In this document: positions 14,437-14,604 of the stretch, piece after piece
Layout of the letters: the number at the start of each line of letters is the position of its first letter
How positions within the stretch are numbered: the first letter of the stretch is position 1
Source of the DNA: CAZIWX01 sp964543125
GTDB lineage: Bacteria > Fidelibacterota > UBA8477
DNA length: 14,604 nt
NCBI GenBank assembly: GCA_964543125.1
Contig: CAZIWX010000062.1
Coordinates: 1 to 14,604, forward strand
Direction: 5' to 3'
The notes under the pieces: generated by a model
The model's database searches: none
What the model was told of the DNA's origin: nothing
Seen by the model: the letters and a program-made list of their open reading frames with translations, nothing else
Position numbers and translations under genes: made by a program

Positions 14437-14558
14437 CCCGGCACTAAAGTGCCAGGCTATGCTCTCCGCGTCCCTGGCGGGACAATTGGCCTCAGTCACC
14501 TAACTGCTTTCCGGCCTCCAACCCGGCCCGGCGAGGTGGATGACTAAAGCGGTTCTCG
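14437..14558 (+). repeat. 122-base direct repeat, copy 2
   Basis: It is offset by 243 bases from copy 1, with seven substitutions and no indels. Two substitutions slightly weaken hairpins (CCGGG to CCAGG in the first palindrome, AACCGC to AACTGC in the terminal stem). Confidence 0.85.
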
Positions 14559-14579
14559 CATGGCTCCTACCGGAAATTA

Positions 14580-14595
14580 AATCCCGTTAGGGATG
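14580..14595. repeat. ATCCC/GGGAT hairpin repeat, copy 2
   Basis: AATCCCGTTAGGGATG, which shares its arms and flanking bases with 4707-4722 and differs in the loop. Confidence 0.4.
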
Positions 14596-14604
14596 ATCAA
14601 TATT

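Larger units (their letters stand above)
13874..14604. other. Gene-free repeat array
   Basis: 731 bases with no credible ORF. It is packed with hairpin-forming repeats: an inverted pair at 13959-14016 and 14332-14412, a composite REP at 14037-14135, two 122-base direct repeats, three GTCCCTGGCGGGAC boxes (14155, 14227, 14470), and an ATCCC hairpin at the right edge. The array may continue beyond the window. Confidence 0.7.

Noticed and set aside
14155..14483. CRISPR-like array based on the three GTCCCTGGCGGGAC boxes
   Set aside because: The spacings are irregular (72 and 243 bases), the unit is only 14 bases, and sequences between copies 2 and 3 are themselves repeated.
14248..14558. Integron attC-like sites (copy 2 has ACCTAAC, which fits RYYYAAC)
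   Set aside because: The matching right-hand GTTRRRY is absent (GTTCTCG), copy 1 lacks the left box, and no cassette genes or integrase are present.

Overview
This is a bacterial chromosome segment. It has bacterial housekeeping genes (uvrA, mutM, acnA), clear Shine-Dalgarno sites on several genes, rho-independent terminators and standard-code ORFs. Base composition is near even. An ECF sigma factor paired with a DUF5667-type anti-sigma, together with several families of short palindromic and direct repeats between genes, suggests an uncultured environmental lineage, possibly Calditrichota, another FCB-group phylum or Chloroflexota. I cannot place it more firmly from the sequence alone.

Layout. 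1-2523: uvrA on the minus strand, running off the left edge. 2524-3014: a repeat-rich gap. 3015-3824: mutM/fpg on the plus strand, closed by a hairpin terminator shared with the convergent gene. 3930-6786: four minus-strand genes. In transcription order they encode a membrane-anchored rhodanese, an ECF sigma factor, its DUF5667 anti-sigma with a Met-rich tail, and a Met/Gly-rich exported Spy/CpxP-like protein. 7052-8305: an MFS transporter. 8555-8815: a small membrane protein with two CxxC pairs. 9139-11823: acnA on the plus strand. 12028-13647: a hipBA-type toxin-antitoxin pair on the minus strand. 13763-13873: a decayed second acnA 3' end. 13874-14604: no genes, only hairpin-forming repeats.

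The most coherent functional unit is 3930-6243. The sigma gene and the Spy/CpxP-like gene are each preceded by a match to the same ECF-type promoter (TAAC, exactly 16 bases, CGTC). This suggests that the sigma factor activates its own operon and the exported protein. Met-rich segments in both the anti-sigma tail and the exported protein point to copper, silver or another soft metal as the signal. The arrangement resembles Cupriavidus CnrYXH, where a periplasmic protein with a similar helical fold senses metal for an ECF sigma factor.

The second notable unit is hipBA between the intact acnA and a same-orientation remnant of the acnA 3' end. The remnant differs from the intact gene almost only at silent positions, apart from one nonsense codon. 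It therefore derives from a formerly functional aconitase allele, and the toxin-antitoxin pair probably arrived by recombination at the acnA tail.
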